Origin: Kaistella sp. SH40-3
GTDB taxonomy: Bacteria > Bacteroidota > Bacteroidia > Flavobacteriales > Weeksellaceae
DNA length: 64,000 nucleotides
NCBI RefSeq assembly: GCF_030686865.1
Contig: NZ_JAQYUS010000001.1
Location: 1 to 64,000 of the forward strand
Direction: 5' to 3'
Shown here: positions 1-8,374 of the stretch, piece after piece
Layout: each line of letters starts with the position of its first letter
Numbering within the stretch: position 1 is the stretch's first letter
Program-made: the position numbers and the translations under genes
The notes under the pieces: model-generated
Databases searched by the model: none
What the model was told of the DNA's origin: nothing
The model's input: the letters and a program-made list of their open reading frames with translations, nothing else

Positions 1-92
1 GCAATTATCAAAAAAACATTTATTGCTACAGAGCGCAATGCGATGCAATCACGCAGCAGCGAGGGGAAAATCACGCTATGTTGAAAACGTCA

Positions 93-107
93 CGGATTGC
101 AAATCCG
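93..107. repeat. Short palindromic repeat, family R3, copy 1
   Basis: A 15-bp hairpin sequence (stem CGGATT/AATCCG, loop GCA) followed by a short GACATC tail. The same 15 bases with a similar tail recur at 25561-25575, about 25 kb away, so this is a dispersed element and not part of a gene. The rest of 1-161 shows no gene. Confidence 0.6.
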
Positions 108-161
108 AGACATCGGGAGTTTTACTCTATTAAAATCGTTAATAATTAAATATGTTAACTA

Positions 162-2063
162 TTAAAAAGCAATATTTTTATACAATATGACTACAATAAG
201 AGGAATTATTATAATTAATGAAATTATCATCCACCAAAACTTCCATCCTGTTATTAGTGATTTTGGATCAGAAAATAATAATTTGATGGAAATAATGAAG
301 TAGAATAAAACAAAACCTATCACTGCAATTGAAGGGATTATTGTAGCAATTGAAAAATCAGAAGCATTTGCTAATGTATTACCAGAACTTAAGATAAAGG
401 TTATAAAACCAGCATATAAACCTATGATTGTAATTATATTATATTGATGTTCTTTTACCTCCTTTTTAAATTCTTGTTTAAAAGCTTCCCTAATATTTTT
501 AGGGACAATATAAAATCTTATTTTTTCTGCATAATCATCTAGATTTACCTTACTTTCCTCACAACCCTCTAAAAGTCTTTCATAATCACTAGGTAAAATA
601 TATTGGCTATCTGAAAATTTAAACGAAACATTATCAAAACATTTATCAATTTCAATATAATAAGGCATTAACTTGTACTTTTTCGCAGTTTGAATTTTAG
701 ACTTCAAACTTTTCAATGTACCGCTTGCACTCAGTAAAATTTTTTCAATCAAGTTTTCAAAATCTTCATCATCATTGTTAATTTTAACTTTATTCCTTTC
801 TATATTTCTAAGAAAAAAAAACAAATGTTCCAAATGATTCTTATACAACATGAAGTTGTCTAAATGTTTTGGCTCTAATTTTTTAATTTCCTTAAAATGA
901 CTTTCAATAGTTTCAAAACTTTTCTTTAATTCAGTAAAAGAAGGGTTTTCTTTGTCTTTCAATGAATAAATAGCATAGTGCGCATTTATCCTATACTCAC
1001 AATTGTTAATGAGGTTTGAAGCTGTTTTATAAACAATAGAGTTGGAATTATTTACAAAAATCTTAAAAGGTAATTCTAAATTATCTTTATCATCAATTAT
1101 TTTTCTTATCCGTTGTATAATATTTTCAAAACTTCTTTTTTCTTCATACGTAATACTTTTATCACCAAATTCTACTTGCTTCAAGTATTTTTTTACTCTT
1201 TTAGTGAAAAAATGGATATTATTGACATTTACTTTTTTAGTATCAAAGGAATTATTTGATTTAAAAAGTTCACCTACATATTTAAATTCTACTATTTCAT
1301 CATTAAAATAGTGTTTCTCAATTATTTCACAAAAAGATTTCCCAAATTCATCTTGTAAAAGTTCGAGTTTAATGTCATCAAAAGTTGAATCATTAAAAAT
1401 TAAAAATGTTGTTTCAACATTACTGTCTTTTTGTTTTCTACTGTATAATTTATAAATCAGTAAAGAACATTTCAATTTTAGCATCTTAAGGATTTCATCG
1501 TAACCCATTAAAAGCTTTTTCTTGATAGCAAAACTTAAATCATGGTGAATCCTTCCCAATTGCCCTAATGTATCATTATCAGCACTATACCCTTCATCAA
1601 TAACCGCTAGTTTTATACTCACACTAAAAATCCAAAAAAAATTGTAATCATCTTGTTTTCTAGGATAAATATTTCTATTCATCTCAATATTCAATATTAT
1701 ATCAGCATATTTCTCATTACATCTGTTTGTTATATGTTGATTAAGGTACAAATATTGATTATAAGCATGGTCAAAATTATATTTTTCTTCTTGATCTAGT
1801 TCATAATTTAAATTGTCTATTTCCTCTAAAATCCTTTTAATTAACTTTAATTTTCGTGAACAATCAAATAAATAATATTCTCCTCTAGCAATAGATAAAA
1901 ATAAATCCTGATAAGCAGTGCTCCACTTTGTATTTATTTCAATTTCAATCGCTTCATTTTGGGTATTTTGATTGCAATTCTCAATTAAAGACTTAATTTT
2001 AATTAAAGTCCTACTCGTTTTTTCAAGAATTGTTTTCGTTTTTTTTATATGCCTAGTCTCCAT
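162..2063 (-). CDS. Unknown protein with C-terminal three-helix membrane domain
   Basis: A 633-residue protein I cannot assign to a named family. Residues 1 to about 540 are hydrophilic, Lys/Glu/Asn-rich and look mainly alpha-helical. The last 90 residues hold three hydrophobic segments (about 543-560, 571-596 and 609-630), so the long N-terminal part probably sits in the cytoplasm anchored to the inner membrane. The start overlaps the stop of the upstream gene (2053-2766) by 11 bases, which implies translational coupling. It lies in very AT-rich DNA beside a restriction-modification locus. A soluble sensor plus membrane effector arrangement is common in phage-defence and toxin-antitoxin modules, so a defence role is a reasonable inference, but no catalytic motif is visible. 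Confidence 0.75.
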   Translation of the reverse strand: METRHIKKTKTILEKTSRTLIKIKSLIENCNQNTQNEAIEIEINTKWSTAYQDLFLSIARGEYYLFDCSRKLKLIKRILEEIDNLNYELDQEEKYNFDHAYNQYLYLNQHITNRCNEKYADIILNIEMNRNIYPRKQDDYNFFWIFSVSIKLAVIDEGYSADNDTLGQLGRIHHDLSFAIKKKLLMGYDEILKMLKLKCSLLIYKLYSRKQKDSNVETTFLIFNDSTFDDIKLELLQDEFGKSFCEIIEKHYFNDEIVEFKYVGELFKSNNSFDTKKVNVNNIHFFTKRVKKYLKQVEFGDKSITYEEKRSFENIIQRIRKIIDDKDNLELPFKIFVNNSNSIVYKTASNLINNCEYRINAHYAIYSLKDKENPSFTELKKSFETIESHFKEIKKLEPKHLDNFMLYKNHLEHLFFFLRNIERNKVKINNDDEDFENLIEKILLSASGTLKSLKSKIQTAKKYKLMPYYIEIDKCFDNVSFKFSDSQYILPSDYERLLEGCEESKVNLDDYAEKIRFYIVPKNIREAFKQEFKKEVKEHQYNIITIIGLYAGFITFILSSGNTLANASDFSIATIIPSIAVIGFVLFYFIISIKLLFSDPKSLITGWKFWWMIISLIIIIPLIVVILYKNIAF

Positions 2064-2766
2064 GAGAATCTTCTAATTCAAATTTTTCTTCTAGACTATC
2101 ATTAAATGATGTAAAATAAACAGATTGCGAGATCACAATATTAAATAACTTAACAATAATACTTTCCTCCTGAATGTTTTTACTTTTAATAAATTTTTGA
2201 ATTACTTCAAATGCAGAATTTTGAATGGTAAGTTTTGCAAGTACTGCGGAATTCAGGATTGCAAAGTCATCATATCGCCTAGCAATAAAAAACTGAATAC
2301 TATAATTAATGATTGCAATCAAATCTTTATCTAAATTGAAGGTTTGATTAAAAAAATTATCATCAAGAATAAGATTGCCATCATTATTAAATTTCAAATC
2401 TAAACTCAATTCATTATAAAGAATAAATTCTACATCTAAGTTTCCTATAACAACTTTTTCATTATTTCTTGCAATAATAGGTAAAAAAGAATTTTTAAAA
2501 ATTCCATCTTCATTTAAAAAAAAGTTCTTTTTCCCATTAGCTATTGTGATTATGTACGGAAGCATTAAGCATTTTGACAAATTAAAATTATTATGTTCAT
2601 TAAAATACTTAATGTCATTTTCAGCCGCAGAGTGATATTTGTTGAACTCTACTGCAACTTGAAAAATTATATATTTTATAGCGTTAATTTTATCCATTAC
2701 CGAAAATAAGTTTGCAAATGTATTAATAATTATATTAGTATCTAATATGTAACCAAATCTATGCAA
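2053..2766 (-). CDS. Unknown protein, coupled partner of the membrane protein gene
   Basis: Up to 237 residues. The start is uncertain: the longest frame begins at 2766, but an internal Met at 2697 (residue 24) gives a 214-residue product. A TAnnTTTG-like box (TACATTTG) lies just upstream of the internal Met, which favours the shorter form. If the long form is real, its N-terminus carries ILDTN, resembling the first acidic motif of PIN nucleases, but no later PIN acids are evident. From residue 24 the pattern (MDKINAIKYI, then a Leu-rich helix) faintly recalls Panacea/SocA-like antitoxin domains. Neither assignment is secure. The 3' end overlaps the membrane-protein gene by 11 bases, so the two probably form one operon. 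Confidence 0.65.
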   Translation of the reverse strand: MHRFGYILDTNIIINTFANLFSVMDKINAIKYIIFQVAVEFNKYHSAAENDIKYFNEHNNFNLSKCLMLPYIITIANGKKNFFLNEDGIFKNSFLPIIARNNEKVVIGNLDVEFILYNELSLDLKFNNDGNLILDDNFFNQTFNLDKDLIAIINYSIQFFIARRYDDFAILNSAVLAKLTIQNSAFEVIQKFIKSKNIQEESIIVKLFNIVISQSVYFTSFNDSLEEKFELEDSHGD

Positions 2767-3035
2767 ATTTGTTGTACAAAAAATAAAAAAGAATTTTAAT
2801 TACAATAGAAAAGCTCTATCACTTATCTTAAATCAATTACAGATAGTTTTAATAACTCAAAAACCACTAGTGGAAATCAGCGAACTTTCACGAATTCCTT
2901 CCTCTGTACATCATTACACATCGCACATTCTACATACATTATAGCAATATTTGTATCCAATTAATCATACGACAAATATTGCGGCAGCGGTGGTCAATTA
3001 CATCCACATTTGCACATATTGAAGAATAGCAAGTC

Positions 3036-3341
3036 TTAAGATATATTTAGTTTATCAAATAACACTTTATTTCTCTCTTTGGCATTTTTAATTACCTTTT
3101 TGAAAGGTATTACTTCTACATATGCTTTATAAGGTAATTCATCAGAATTGCAGAACCTGAAATACCCTATTCCATCGGGAAACCTGCATGCTTGATATAA
3201 GATTTCAACGCTCTGAATGTTCACTTCATTAATGAACAAAGGGTAACCTGGAGCCATATTAGATAGGCCCCCAAACCTGCCATCGGTTTTAGCAAACGTA
3301 ATACTGTTGGATTTCTGATATTCTCTAATACTTGGATTCAT
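3036..3341 (-). pseudogene. NADAR-domain protein, C-terminally shortened
   Basis: The first 55 residues match the start of NADAR (YbiA-like) proteins: FGGLSNM near residue 23 followed by EILYQACRFP near residue 47, the conserved core of the N-glycosidase fold that acts on ADP-ribose-linked or related metabolites. Family members usually run to about 150-180 residues. This one ends at 101 and lacks the C-terminal segment containing the usual W-x-V-R and LxxT/G-D motifs. It therefore looks truncated or decayed, although a divergent short form cannot be excluded. It starts 18 bp downstream of the nuclease-like gene at 3360-3956, so it is the last gene of the restriction-modification operon. NADAR proteins are known in ADP-ribosylation defence systems. 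Confidence 0.6.
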
Positions 3342-3359
3342 AGTGCTAAATTAAACATT

Positions 3360-3956
3360 TTAGATGGTTCCAAAGTTAAAAAACATATGCTTCAATGTTC
3401 CTATTTCAGCGTGATGAGATTCAAAATAATCTTTCAGCAGCTTACACGATTTTTGCTCTAAAGTTTCAATATTTCTTCCGTCCTTTTCTAACAATGAATT
3501 AATACCTTTTAGTGTACCGTCGATGTCGCCTTCAAGTACATAACCCAACATACATCCCATTGGATATTTTTTAAAAATAAACCTATCCATCCCTTCGTTT
3601 ATATATCCTCTTTTTAGCTTCGAATCTGCTTTTTTAAGTCGTTTGGCTTCACAAAAATATTTATATTCTAAATTTCCAGAAATAGTAGACATTCGTAAGT
3701 CAATTCTAGATAGTTTATTTGCAAACCCCTTTTCCTTCTTTATATTTTGAGGTAAATAAAACTCTCTAAAAGGTGTTATGTTCCATTTTAATCTTTGGGG
3801 GTCTGCATCTATTTTTTCATACAATTCTTGTGAAATATCATTTTCTTCCCAATTTAATTGTATTATCTTTTCAGATAAAGAAGTGTTGTATGCATCAACA
3901 AGTAACACAAAGCATTGATTTTCAAAGCCTTTTTTGTATATCTCACTTAGTTTCAT
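3360..3956 (-). CDS. Putative PD-(D/E)XK-like nuclease or accessory protein of R-M locus
   Basis: 198 residues. Around residues 86-108 there is an Asp (RIDLRMS) followed about 18 residues later by a hydrophobic strand ending in CEAKRLK. This is the D-x(n)-E-x-K arrangement typical of restriction-like nuclease cores. I do not recognise the named family. The start overlaps the 3' end of the large methyltransferase gene by 14 bases, so the two are almost certainly co-translated. It may be a separate cleavage subunit or an accessory factor for the type II-like enzyme encoded upstream. No signal peptide or membrane segment is visible. The nuclease call is inference from motif spacing only. Confidence 0.6.
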   Translation of the reverse strand: MKLSEIYKKGFENQCFVLLVDAYNTSLSEKIIQLNWEENDISQELYEKIDADPQRLKWNITPFREFYLPQNIKKEKGFANKLSRIDLRMSTISGNLEYKYFCEAKRLKKADSKLKRGYINEGMDRFIFKKYPMGCMLGYVLEGDIDGTLKGINSLLEKDGRNIETLEQKSCKLLKDYFESHHAEIGTLKHMFFNFGTI

Positions 3957-6900
3957 CGTGAATTCCGTTTAAGATTTCAAGAATTAACTCCGATGCATCT
4001 TCAAGAGCCATTGATTTTGACCAAAACCTCCGTTGGTTTGGACGAATGATATAAATATCATCTCCTTTTTTATAGTTCAGTTTTTTTCTGAAATAGATGT
4101 TTGTTGCTTTCTTCTCCCATAAACATTTGTCTAATTGTTTCAATTCTTTATCAACATTTTCTTTTGAAATAAAAACATCTTTTTTTATATTCTCGTGAGA
4201 AAGTTTTATCATCATCAAAGGCGTGAACCTATTAATGGAATAGACGGTAGCATTTGCAAATAAATCCTGCCCGTCAAGAAATTCGGTAAGTTCAACACTC
4301 ATTGTTTTTCCGTATTCTGTTATCTGCTCTGGAAGAACAGAATAAAGTGCAATTGATTTTTCTTTATTCTCGAAAAGGTCGATTGAATAGTTAGTCAAAT
4401 CATCAATAGCCCATTTGTCAGAATCGGAGAATAAAAATAAATCTTGCAAAATAATTTTATTGATTTCTGATTCAACAGGTTTTGTTTTTACAAAATCAAA
4501 ATCATCTTGAATCAATTTTATCAACTCATCAAATTTTAGTTCTAATTTTAAAATGACTTTCTTATTAATGTCTATTGGCATCGGAAGAGTCAATGTTTCA
4601 TTGGATTGAACTCTTTCTCTCTCAATGCCCCAAGATGCAGATGTTAGTGACAAGTAATATTTAGCAAATGAGGAATTAATTAAACTACACAATAATTTTA
4701 ATATGAAATTATTGTGCTGGTCTATTGACGAGATACTGAAAGCGCCTGTATGATAAGATTTGTAATCTATCCAACTTGCACAAAATTCTTTATTCTTTAG
4801 ACCTTCTTTTATAATCAAATAAGGTGGTTTGAAAATATTTTGATTGATGCTCCTATATACTTTTTGAGAAGGTGCTTCCGCCGATTTTAATGTATAAAAT
4901 CGTTGAACTTTCCTAAGATTAATAACCTTGGAAGGGCTAAATGTTTTATTCTCTTTTAGCTGTTTTTCTGTTGGAGAATGTAAACCTGAACCAAAATGAT
5001 ATTCCTCCTTATTATTTTCTAAGAATTCTCCAATTGACGTATTGAATTTTTCAGAAACTCTATTTATTAGTTCCCAATCATTCATTCCTCCCCACATTGC
5101 AATTTTCCAAATTTTGGTGTCGGGTTTCTGACATTCTTCTCTTGGAAGGTATTTTAAGTCTGTAAAATCAATACTTAAGCCATCAATTACATTGGTTTTA
5201 ATGTATGTTTTTGGAGCGTAGTAAGCAATTTTATCAGACGCTTTCTCTGGTTGTTCTCTCTGATAAAACACAATACTAATCGGTCCTGTCGCATCGCCAA
5301 ATAATTGTCCACCAAAATTTTCATTTGCGTTTCGAAGAATAGAAAAGTTAAAAACTTTTTCTACATAGCAATCATTGAATAGCCATTTCCTGAAACTTCG
5401 GTAAGTTCCTCCTGTGTTGGTTAAAACTTTAGTGTTGAATATTAAAGCTATTTCACCATTAGGACCAAACTTTGTTGCTTTATGGAGAAAAGGCAAAACC
5501 ATTTCTTTTGCCAGTTTTTCACGTTCACAATATTCTCTTAAATTTTTATGCTCACTCTGTTTGTCATTCTCTTCAGAAAGAATTTTGCCAAATGGCGGAT
5601 TTCCAACGATAAGTTTAAAATCCTTTAGTTCTGTATCTTCTGATAAATCTGCAATCGTATCTCTACAAAATAAATTGTTTCCTGATGCTTTTAACAACTT
5701 ATCATTAGGATTATTGATAAGGTTTGGCAAACGATGCTTTTTCTTTTGCCATAAATTTTTTGGATCTAATTTATCAACCAACGCCAAATACAAACTAAAT
5801 GCCGCTACTTTTATGGCTTGCGGATTAGTTTCAATTCCAAAAATATTTTCTTTTAGTAACTTAACCAGAGTGTCGAAATCCGGTTTTTCTTTGTGTTGGT
5901 TCTCGTAGCGTTTTACCAATCGCTTAAAGCTTTCCACCAAAAAAATACCCGAACCACAACTTGGATCCAAAACTTTGATATTATAATTTTTATCCGTTTT
6001 ATTGATTGGCAACTTTTCATTCAGAATGAACTCTACCAACGCAGGAGGCGTGTAATATGTTCCAGTTTTTTTCTTTAATTCAGGGTCAGTTTTGAATAAA
6101 AAATTTTCATAAATCTCACTCAGTAATTCAATCTGAATAATGCTGAAATCAAACAAACGCCAATTTTCAAACAATTTAGTTTGTGGAGTATCGTCATTAC
6201 CACTAATGAAGCACTTTTGTATAAGTTGTAGTTGCTCGACAGATATTTTTTCGTCTTTTTCTAATGTAAAAACATTTCCGTTAAAATCGTCTTCCAATCG
6301 TTCATACAATTGGTAAGTAGCTTTTACATCATCTAAAATATCAAAATAGGACTGTGCTCCTTTTTTGATTTGACCGTATAATTTTTTGTCCGTTGCTCCT
6401 CTGTCTTCAAGATATAACAGGAATAAAGAACGAAGTATAATTTTATGAATGAAATTAATTTCAAGCCCCTGCTGTTCGAGCTGATTAGCGGTATTTACTA
6501 AACTATCTACCAAATATTTATCAACTCTTTTTTGTAAATTGATTTTATCTCTGATAAATCGGGCTTCTTCCAAAGTCCAAATAATTCCAGAATCAACAGC
6601 AATTCTTGAAAACAGTTTGTTGAGTTCTTCAAACTGCTTTTTGTCTGAAAATTGATACGCTTTTATTTCAACGTTTTGAAGTTCTTTTTCGTAATCAAAA
6701 TCCACTTTGGCTTTAATGAGTGGTTTTTCAGAACAGTTGTAAATACGAATTTCGGTTTCGGAATAAACATATAAGAACAATACTTTTTTATAATTCCATA
6801 TTTTCCTGTGAGTATCGGCAATTACTTGCAACGTTTCTACATCAAAAACCTTTATTTTTTTCAAAAATATGGCAGGAAAACTATTGCCGTTTTCATCTGT

Positions 6901-7041
6901 ATTGAAATAGATTGAATTAACTCCAAATTTACGAACTTGGTCAAACACAATAGCTTCACTTTCCAAGAGTTTTTCACCCTTAGAATTTCCAGATTTGGCC
7001 CTGTCTAAGCCAATTAAATTTATTAGTTCTTCCCCCGTCAT
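3943..7041 (-). CDS. Eco57I-like class I DNA adenine methyltransferase / restriction-modification protein
   Basis: 1032 residues. SAM-dependent N6-adenine methyltransferase core: motif X region TGTYYTPPALVEF (about 326-338), motif I VLDPSCGSGIF (357-367, SAM binding), a GIETNP segment near 402, and catalytic motif IV NPPF (481-484). The N-terminal 300 residues are helical and could hold a nuclease or scaffold domain. Residues from about 640 onward match the layout of the TaqI/Eco57I-type target-recognition region. Length and order fit type IIG or PglX-like enzymes that modify, and may also cut, a specific DNA sequence. A TATCTTTG promoter box lies 55 bp upstream. A small nuclease-like gene overlaps the 3' end. 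Host DNA modification with phage restriction is the expected role, and the target site cannot be read from sequence. Confidence 0.88.
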   Translation of the reverse strand: MTGEELINLIGLDRAKSGNSKGEKLLESEAIVFDQVRKFGVNSIYFNTDENGNSFPAIFLKKIKVFDVETLQVIADTHRKIWNYKKVLFLYVYSETEIRIYNCSEKPLIKAKVDFDYEKELQNVEIKAYQFSDKKQFEELNKLFSRIAVDSGIIWTLEEARFIRDKINLQKRVDKYLVDSLVNTANQLEQQGLEINFIHKIILRSLFLLYLEDRGATDKKLYGQIKKGAQSYFDILDDVKATYQLYERLEDDFNGNVFTLEKDEKISVEQLQLIQKCFISGNDDTPQTKLFENWRLFDFSIIQIELLSEIYENFLFKTDPELKKKTGTYYTPPALVEFILNEKLPINKTDKNYNIKVLDPSCGSGIFLVESFKRLVKRYENQHKEKPDFDTLVKLLKENIFGIETNPQAIKVAAFSLYLALVDKLDPKNLWQKKKHRLPNLINNPNDKLLKASGNNLFCRDTIADLSEDTELKDFKLIVGNPPFGKILSEENDKQSEHKNLREYCEREKLAKEMVLPFLHKATKFGPNGEIALIFNTKVLTNTGGTYRSFRKWLFNDCYVEKVFNFSILRNANENFGGQLFGDATGPISIVFYQREQPEKASDKIAYYAPKTYIKTNVIDGLSIDFTDLKYLPREECQKPDTKIWKIAMWGGMNDWELINRVSEKFNTSIGEFLENNKEEYHFGSGLHSPTEKQLKENKTFSPSKVINLRKVQRFYTLKSAEAPSQKVYRSINQNIFKPPYLIIKEGLKNKEFCASWIDYKSYHTGAFSISSIDQHNNFILKLLCSLINSSFAKYYLSLTSASWGIERERVQSNETLTLPMPIDINKKVILKLELKFDELIKLIQDDFDFVKTKPVESEINKIILQDLFLFSDSDKWAIDDLTNYSIDLFENKEKSIALYSVLPEQITEYGKTMSVELTEFLDGQDLFANATVYSINRFTPLMMIKLSHENIKKDVFISKENVDKELKQLDKCLWEKKATNIYFRKKLNYKKGDDIYIIRPNQRRFWSKSMALEDASELILEILNGIHDETK

Positions 7042-7096
7042 TATTTTAATTATCTGTCACTATCAAATTCTTGCCTAAAATACAAATTCTAGTCTG

Positions 7097-7104
7097 CAAA
7101 GATA
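7097..7104 (-). promoter_or_regulatory. Bacteroidota -7 box (TATCTTTG) for the R-M operon
   Basis: Exact match to the Bacteroidota TAnnTTTG element on the minus strand, 55 bp before the methyltransferase start. No TTTG -33 box sits at the ideal 17-23 bp spacing, so this is a probable but not certain promoter. Confidence 0.45.
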
Positions 7105-7237
7105 TTTCTTTTGATAAATATATTATTTATAAAGTTAATCAAATTAAGAATAGGAAGATTTATGAAATTTTAATAATAAAAGATTGTTGAAAATTTGGTA
7201 ACTTTTTGAAAGAGGTATGAAACTAAAACTTGGTTAT

Positions 7238-7498
7238 TTAATCTTCAGTTTCTCGTAAGAATATATATCTTATTCTATCAGCATCGTTTTCAGGATCAAT
7301 TCTAATAGATTCTACAATATATTTTCCTGACTTTAACTCACGTTTTTGAAAATCTTTTAGAGCTTCGCTATCTAATCTGTAATAGTAAAGCGAATAATCA
7401 AAGATATCATTTTCCGATACATTGATATCCTCATCAACGATTTGATAAAATCTAGATACTTCATCTCCAATCTTTGATAAATGTAAACAGGTTTTCAT
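7238..7498 (-). CDS. Small hypothetical protein
   Basis: 86 residues, acidic and rich in Tyr and Asp. It has no signal peptide, membrane segment or motif I recognise. Its start lies 2 bases from the stop of the 135-residue gene upstream (7501-7908), so both are read from the promoter near 7950. The pair sits between the restriction-modification locus and the XRE regulators in the same AT-rich island. Small adjacent genes of this kind are often toxin-antitoxin or immunity pairs, but nothing in this sequence proves that. Confidence 0.6.
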   Translation of the reverse strand: MKTCLHLSKIGDEVSRFYQIVDEDINVSENDIFDYSLYYYRLDSEALKDFQKRELKSGKYIVESIRIDPENDADRIRYIFLRETED

Positions 7499-7500
7499 AA

Positions 7501-7908
7501 TTATTTTTTTAAAAATTCTTTTAATTTTCCGTGTAGTTCTTCAAGTCTCGGTCGTAGAAAACTTTCATCGTCATTATAATAATCTTTAATTAAGTTTACT
7601 TTCGATAAATCATCGACTTCTTCTCGTAAATTACTATTTGGATAATCGGAAGTTATATCTTTCAAAAAACTTGCAACAAGCAAAATATTTAAATCTATAC
7701 TTCTATGTAACGCAATTTCTTCACTCTGTCTGCTCCATTTTGTAGAAGTGTGTCTCCAAACTTTTAAAGAAATTTCATCAAAATCATATGGTGCAGTTCC
7801 AATTGAAAGTGCTTTTACATCTATATTATTTTTGTATTGAGCGTCAATTTTATCATAATCATTGACACTGATAATTGGTTTGTGACCTAAATATTTTGGT
7901 GAGTTCAT
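7501..7908 (-). CDS. Hypothetical protein, possibly DUF6530-like
   Basis: 135 residues, soluble. The segment around residues 28-75 (DVKALSIGTAPYD, then KVWRHTSTKWSRQSEE, then HRSIDL) resembles a conserved family of unknown function that I recall as DUF6530; I am not certain of the number. The conserved W-R-H...KWSRQSEE core suggests a real, selected fold. It is the first gene of a two-gene unit with 7238-7498, and an exact TATATTTG promoter box lies 38 bp before its start. Function unknown. Confidence 0.65.
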   Translation of the reverse strand: MNSPKYLGHKPIISVNDYDKIDAQYKNNIDVKALSIGTAPYDFDEISLKVWRHTSTKWSRQSEEIALHRSIDLNILLVASFLKDITSDYPNSNLREEVDDLSKVNLIKDYYNDDESFLRPRLEELHGKLKEFLKK

Positions 7909-7945
7909 CTAATAAATAGTTGATTATAAAATTTCTGTTAAATTT

Positions 7946-7953
7946 CAAATATA
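7946..7953 (-). promoter_or_regulatory. Bacteroidota -7 box (TATATTTG) upstream of the 135-residue gene
   Basis: Exact TAnnTTTG on the minus strand, 38 bp before the ATG at 7908. A TTTG candidate for the -33 box lies 24 bp further upstream, one base outside the usual 17-23 range. Confidence 0.5.
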
Positions 7954-8050
7954 CAAACTCTTACCGTTTACGATCCTCAAAAAACCCATAAAAGGGTCTT
8001 TTAACCCTTTGTAATCTTCCCAAAAACCTCTGTTTCTTTCACTTATACTT

Positions 8051-8058
8051 TATATTTG
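8051..8058 (+). promoter_or_regulatory. Bacteroidota -7 box (TATATTTG) upstream of the 49-residue peptide
   Basis: Exact TAnnTTTG on the plus strand, 14 bp before the ATG at 8073. The implied start of transcription leaves a leader of only a few bases. This supports the short gene that follows as transcribed. Confidence 0.5.
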
Positions 8059-8072
8059 CAAAAACCAATCTC

Positions 8073-8222
8073 ATGAAAACCCTAAAAATCTACAACATTA
8101 TCGCAGTACTAATCATCATCTTGCTTTGCGCCTGGGTCGTACAACTTCAAAACGATATAAAAGAAACTGAAAAAGCCCTACAACAATGCTCAGATCGATA
8201 TTATCAAGAAATTGCGAAGTAG
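8073..8222 (+). CDS. Small single-pass membrane peptide
   Basis: 49 residues. A positively charged start (MKTLKIYN) is followed by a hydrophobic helix (about residues 9-22) and a charged, glutamine-rich tail. This is the shape of a single-pass inner-membrane peptide. It is the only plus-strand gene in the first 9 kb and has its own TATATTTG box 14 bp upstream, which is why I believe it. No family is recognised. It could be a small type I toxin, a membrane-protein modulator, or a remnant of a larger gene. Confidence 0.55.
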   Translation: MKTLKIYNIIAVLIIILLCAWVVQLQNDIKETEKALQQCSDRYYQEIAK

Positions 8223-8374
8223 AATTCCGGTACCCGGTATCAGAATTGAACTGGGACATCTTGTATAAAAACAAAAACCCCAACGCTCGTCAGGATTATA
8301 CTTCAATTCTGTATTTCGTAATGTCAAATTCAAAATCAAATAATGCTCTCGGTTTTTTTAGTCGAGATAATACT

